A DNA stretch of 64,000 nt, taken from positions 12,691,868 through 12,755,867 of the forward strand of contig NC_045150.1 in assembly GCF_008831285.2 (NCBI RefSeq). The letters run 5' to 3'. The stretch is from Nymphaea colorata (taxonomy: Eukaryota > Streptophyta > Magnoliopsida > Nymphaeales > Nymphaeaceae). Positions 62,201 to 64,000 of this stretch are shown in pieces. How positions within the stretch are numbered: position 1 is the stretch's first letter; every line of letters begins with the position of its first letter. Below the pieces are notes generated by a model. The model saw only the letters and a list, made by a program, of their open reading frames with translations. It had not been told where the DNA came from and searched no databases. Made by a program: the position numbers and the translations under genes.

Positions 62201-63916
62201 GGACGACCAACTCGTTGTGTTGTGGTTTCCTTAGTGGGTAGCAAGTCAACTTTTCAGCCCTTAAACCTAAATGAATAGGTATTCTTGTGTCCATCATGAA
62301 CAGTCTTTCGATCAAATTGCCAAGGTCGACCAAGAAGGATGTGACATGCATTCATTGGAACAACGTCACACCACACTTCATCCAGGTAATATGGTCCCAT
62401 AGAAAGCTTTACTAGGCACCGTTGGGTGACATGAACCTCCTCTCCCTTTTTAAACCAAGCCATCTTGTAAGGTTGAGTGCACTTCTCGAGCTTCAGGCCC
62501 AGGGTAGTAACTGTTTCTTGTGAAACTAGGTTCTCACATGCACCACTGTCAATAACCACATCACAAATATATCCCTCACACTTGCATCGAGTCCTGAAAA
62601 TGTTACCATGCAACCACGGAGAATCTGACTTTCCCTTAGGTGCAGTCAAGACGTGACGTATAGATAAAAGGTTGCTTATGTCATCACCATCAAAGTGGAC
62701 AGTCAAGTCCTGACCTGTTTTGGTATGGTGAGTACTTATTAGATGAGCGACTCGAGACTTCCTTACCATCAAAATCTGGCGGTTCCTCTATAGTCTCTGC
62801 TAGGTGAGTTTTCTTTTGGGAATTTGGACATTTTGAAGCCAAGTGACCTAACTCATGATACCTAAAACAACGGATGGTTTGGTCAGAACTACGAGTTTTA
62901 GACCGGGTGTTATAGACTGGACCTGACTGCTCGCCTTTACCGGGAGAAGGCGGGATGGGTGTGGACTCAACAGGTTTCGAGGAGCTAGCTCCCCTAGTTG
63001 GAATACTTGACTTGGGGCGATGCGAGGCATCACCCCTAGACACTCGGGTTTCATGCTTATGTTTCAAGGTTTCTTCTATGTTCATTGCATAACTGCTTGC
63101 TTGATCTAGAGTATCTACTCTGGTACAATTAAATTCATCAGAAATAGAGGGACGAAGACCAGAAACGTACATGATAACCTGTTGACGCTCAGTCTCCACA
63201 ATCTGGACGCGCAGTGACAGCCGATGAAACTCTGCCGTGTAATCCGCTACAGATCTCGAGCCATGACGAAGATTGAGGTACTCCTTGTAGGCCCTCTCAG
63301 CATGGTCCGAAGGTACAAACTTGGTCTACATCAGCCTCTACATCTCGCCCCAAGCCTGCACGAGTTGCTGACCGCATCGCTCATATGATCTCTGAAGCTC
63401 AAACCACCATGTCTGTGCAAGCCCACGTAGTCTAGTTGCAGCAAGCGGCACTCTGTGATGCTCCTCCACCTGGTGGTAGTCGAAGAAAAACTGGACTGCA
63501 TATGCCCAGTCAAAGTACTCCTATGCGTCGAATCATCCAACAAACTCTGGAAGGTCCAACCTCACCCCATAACTGGCGGGGCGATCTGGACGCTCGGCGG
63601 TGCGCCTGTGTCGATGGTCAACTGGTCCTGCTAGATGCGCACGCCAAAACTCGTCATCATCTGAATACGCTGAGTCTCTGTCATTCTCGACTGGCACACG
63701 AGGTCGGTACGGCTCAACCGGAGGTCGCCTCGGACGGGTTTGATCTGCAAGGGGACCCATCCGCTGACACCTCTGTGGTGGAGCCTGCGGCAGTGGTGGC
63801 TCCGTGACTGCACCTGCACGAAATCGAACTGGATATGGGGCTTGGGTCACATGGGCAGTCGAATAGGGATATGGGTATGCATTTGGGAATGGATATGGGG
63901 CGTGAAAAGGATTCAC
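59279..63916 (-). pseudogene. Gypsy gag-pol polyprotein, multiply broken
   Basis: Gag starts near 63916 in a Pro/Tyr-rich stretch and continues in pieces to 62690. Its zinc knuckle reads CFRYHELGHLASKC, with Tyr in place of the second Cys. The protease piece (62254-62772) has VVIDSGACENLVS and ILLGRPWQFD. RT is split by stops and frameshifts (61735-62244 and downstream); its catalytic motif reads YFDN, not YFDD. 59981-61381 holds the RT end (GFIVSSEGVQADPSKV), RNase H (FEVECDVS, AFYSEKLSGAKCQYSTYDLE) and integrase (HH-CC zinc site; D-D-E in MDFIVGLP, SDRDTRF, DGQTEVVNR). The C-terminal part contains KYGPFRISRRLGKNAYLLEL and NVSDMFPYSGD. It cannot be functional. Confidence 0.9.
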
Positions 63917-64000
63917 ATGTGGATTTGGTATGGGTTTAAATACGGATTTGGATAGGGGTTTGGATAAAGGTTTGGGTTGGATTGGGTTTGGATTGGGTTT

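Larger units (their letters stand above)
58968..64000 (-). mobile_element. Ty3/gypsy LTR retrotransposon, partial and degenerate
   Basis: The element reads on the minus strand and extends past the right edge, so its 5' LTR is not in view. A probable 3' LTR starts at 58968 with tgatgcaaaac. It is inserted in copy B right after gttat, the likely 5-bp target site. The protein order gag, protease, RT, RNase H, integrase, with a tether-like C-terminus, is that of gypsy elements. Confidence 0.92.

Noticed and set aside
1..64000. CRISPR arrays, bacterial operons, integrated virus genomes
   Set aside because: The repeats seen are tandem duplications, microsatellites and plant retrotransposons. No spacer-repeat arrays or viral capsid/envelope-like frames were seen.

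Overview
The window is nuclear DNA from a flowering plant. It has split genes with GT-AG introns, plant-specific protein families (neprosin-type peptidases, a P-class PPR protein, an LDL2-type SWIRM amine oxidase, a SCAMP), plant Ty1/copia and Ty3/gypsy retrotransposons, and long AT-rich gene-poor stretches. The species cannot be fixed from the sequence. No bacterial features, tRNA, rRNA or CRISPR array were seen.

Layout. 0.7-6.05 kb: a decayed gene fragment of unknown function (minus strand) and a neprosin-family pseudogene (plus strand). 6.98-12.14 kb: a Ty1/copia element with two LTRs, a perfect 5-bp target duplication and a gag-pol interrupted by stops. 14.7-15.3 kb: a small secreted Gly/Cys-rich protein gene broken by a 44-bp tandem duplication. 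18.2-20.5 kb: an LDL2-like histone demethylase gene, one base from intact. 22.7-30.4 kb: a hAT-like miniature element, an LRR receptor relic, repeat remnants and one orphan kinesin exon. 30.9-31.2 kb: the intact gene for mitochondrial ribosomal protein mS33. 33.2-36.2 kb: a PPR gene of the Arabidopsis At1g73710 type with two lesions. 37.5-43.4 kb: a SCAMP gene whose visible exons splice cleanly but which lacks recognisable exons for the first three membrane segments. 43.4-53.3 kb: mostly non-coding, with one weak unrecognised candidate. 53.3-59.0 kb: a second, direct copy of the 0.87-5.67 kb segment. It carries an 866-bp TRIM element that the first copy lacks, and a degenerate Ty3/gypsy element interrupts it and runs off the right edge.

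The likely working genes are mS33, LDL2, the PPR gene and possibly SCAMP. They are unrelated housekeeping functions (mitochondrial translation, chromatin, organelle RNA, membrane traffic) and do not form a pathway. The most informative structure is the pair of 5-kb duplicates. Shared and private mutations, a private TRIM insertion and a gypsy insertion with a predictable far flank allow the order of events to be reconstructed. LDL2 and the PPR gene each carry a single-base indel in a homopolymer run, so assembly error must be excluded before calling them pseudogenes. I found no convincing undescribed multi-gene system.
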